From positions 1 through 37,163 of the forward strand of contig NZ_JAUORV010000026.1 of assembly GCF_030548205.1 (NCBI RefSeq): a stretch of 37,163 nucleotides of DNA, given 5' to 3'. Under the pieces are notes generated by a model. It was not told the DNA's origin. It saw only the letters and a program-made list of their open reading frames with translations, and did no database searches. This DNA comes from Aliiglaciecola sp. 3_MG-2023. GTDB taxonomy: Bacteria; Pseudomonadota; Gammaproteobacteria; Enterobacterales; Alteromonadaceae. The position numbers and the translations under genes were made by a program. Positions within the stretch are counted from its first letter, which is position 1. The number at the start of each line of letters is the position of its first letter. Shown in pieces: positions 36,521 to 37,163 of the stretch.

Positions 36521-37046
36521 GGCTTTAGCCCCGCAGCGCATTGGAAACATTCCATGGCCTGTAGGCGGCGGCTTTAGCCCCGCAGCGTATTGGAAACATT
36601 CCATGGCCTGTAGGCGGGTGCTTTAGCCCCGCAGCGCATTTGAAATATTCCATGGCCTGTAGGCGGCGGCTTTAGCCCCGCAGCGTATTGGAAACATTCC
36701 ATAACCTGTAGGCGGCGGCTTTAGCCCCGCAGCGCATTGGAAACATTCCATGGCCTGTAGGCGGCGGCTTTAGCCCCGCGCTAAATGGTAATATTCCATG
36801 GCCTGAAGACCATGCTACAAAATTGTAGGCGGCGGCTTTAGCCCCGTAGCGTATTGGAAACATTCCATGGCCTGTAGGCGGCGGCTTTAGCCCCGCAGCG
36901 TATTGGAAACATTCCATAACCTGTAGGCGACGGCTTTAGCCCCGCAGCGCATTGGAAACATTCCATAACCTGTAGGCGGGTGCTTTAGCCCCGTGACGTG
37001 TTTGAAACATTCCATGGCCTGAAGACCATGCTACAAAATTGTAGGC
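36521..37046. repeat. Ten-unit tandem array of 49-bp REP-like repeats
   Basis: Units begin at 36521, 36570, 36619, 36668, 36717, 36766, 36834, 36883, 36932 and 36981. The period is exactly 49 bp except for the sixth unit (68 bp) and the last (about 66 bp). Those two carry the same insertion GAAGACCATGCTACAAAATTGTAGG, which replaces the usual end after GGCCT. Each ordinary unit has two hairpins. One is GCGG(C)GGC-TTTA-GCCCCGC, a 7-bp stem with a bulged C. The other is TGGAA-ACA-TTCCA. The insertion adds a CTACAAAATTGTAG palindrome. Units differ by a few substitutions such as GCGCATT/GCGTATT and CATGGCC/CATAACC. The array fills most of the gap between the hypothetical gene and the tuf terminator; 36435-36520 shows nothing. 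Confidence 0.95.
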
Positions 37047-37054
37047 CTAAAACA

Positions 37055-37079
37055 AAAAAGCCGCTCTAGGAGCGGCTTT
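37055..37079 (-). terminator. Intrinsic terminator of tuf
   Basis: A 10-bp stem AAAGCCGCTC (37057-37066) with 37070-37079 and loop TAG. On the minus strand it ends in TTTTTTG, directly after the tuf stop codon. Confidence 0.95.
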
Positions 37080-37104
37080 CTTAATATTTTAGCTATTATC
37101 GAGA

Positions 37105-37163
37105 TTAAGCGATGATTTTAGCTACAACACCTGCACCAACAGTACGGCCACCTTCACGGATTG
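37105..37163 (-). CDS. tuf: Elongation factor Tu, C-terminal end (partial)
   Basis: The last 19 codons plus two bases are present, reading SIREGGRTVGAGVVAKIIA then TAA, which is the invariant EF-Tu C-terminus. The gene continues beyond the right edge. EF-Tu delivers aminoacyl-tRNA to the ribosome. No str-operon genes follow it on this side. Confidence 0.97.
   Translation of the reverse strand, partial: IREGGRTVGAGVVAKIIA

Noticed and set aside
36672..36917. Open reading frame of 81 codons on the minus strand through the repeat array
   Set aside because: It merely translates the 49-bp repeats; the period is not a multiple of three, so no repeat protein is conserved, and there is no ribosome-binding site.
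36521..37046. CRISPR array
   Set aside because: The units are contiguous near-identical repeats without unique spacers, and no cas genes are present.

Overview
The window reads as chromosome of a marine gammaproteobacterium of the Alteromonadales type (Alteromonas/Glaciecola/Paraglaciecola-like). This is inferred from the trxA-rho / rhlB-gppA block, a second-type EF-G, a PEP-CTERM protein, moderate-to-low GC content, and several secreted S9/TolB-propeller enzymes. No phage, transposase or CRISPR array was seen.

Layout. 1-800: a stringent-type promoter firing leftwards out of the window, then a small membrane-anchored RRM protein. 0.8-5.2 kb: a giant one-protein hybrid two-component system (periplasmic propeller sensor, kinase, receiver, AraC output), divergent from a 60-residue double-glycine peptide. 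5.3-6.2 kb: a PEP-CTERM protein and tRNA-Thr(UGU). 6.4-17.3 kb: core genes (purE-purK, nhaA, an M20 amidohydrolase, rho, trxA, rhlB-gppA, a CnoX-like chaperone, a DUF962/Mpo1-like protein). 17.4-22.9 kb: an accessory peptide-natural-product operon. 23.1-34.7 kb: a TolB-propeller/amidohydrolase, SPFH and NfeD proteins with a diguanylate cyclase, EF-G, an S9 peptidase and an RluF-type pseudouridine synthase. 34.7-37.2 kb: two uncharacterised proteins, an array of ten 49-bp-type repeats, and the 3' end of tuf.

The most interesting system is a candidate graspetide (omega-ester RiPP) operon at 17.9-22.9 kb. It encodes an HlyD-type adaptor, a C39-peptidase ABC exporter, a LuxR-type HTH-only regulator, a 61-residue precursor whose core carries TTMAIGEE (the TTxxxxEE pattern I associate with plesiocin-type graspetides), and a RimK/MvdD-like ATP-grasp ligase. 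A 12-bp hairpin sits between precursor and ligase. A 20-bp lux-box-like palindrome sits between the regulator and the precursor.

The operon is preceded by a ~230-nt GGA-rich segment in which several GGA motifs lie in hairpin loops, as in CsrA/RsmA-binding RNAs. Upstream of that are two pairs of 19-bp direct repeats, each pair spaced exactly 21 bp. A close copy of this repeat also lies between the hybrid sensor gene and the double-glycine peptide gene at 4.8 kb, 12.6 kb away. I therefore infer that the hybrid two-component protein may control both loci, and that the orphan peptide (core TTYINEE) may be a second substrate or signal handled by the same machinery. The repeats and hairpins are visible in the sequence; the regulatory link is inference.
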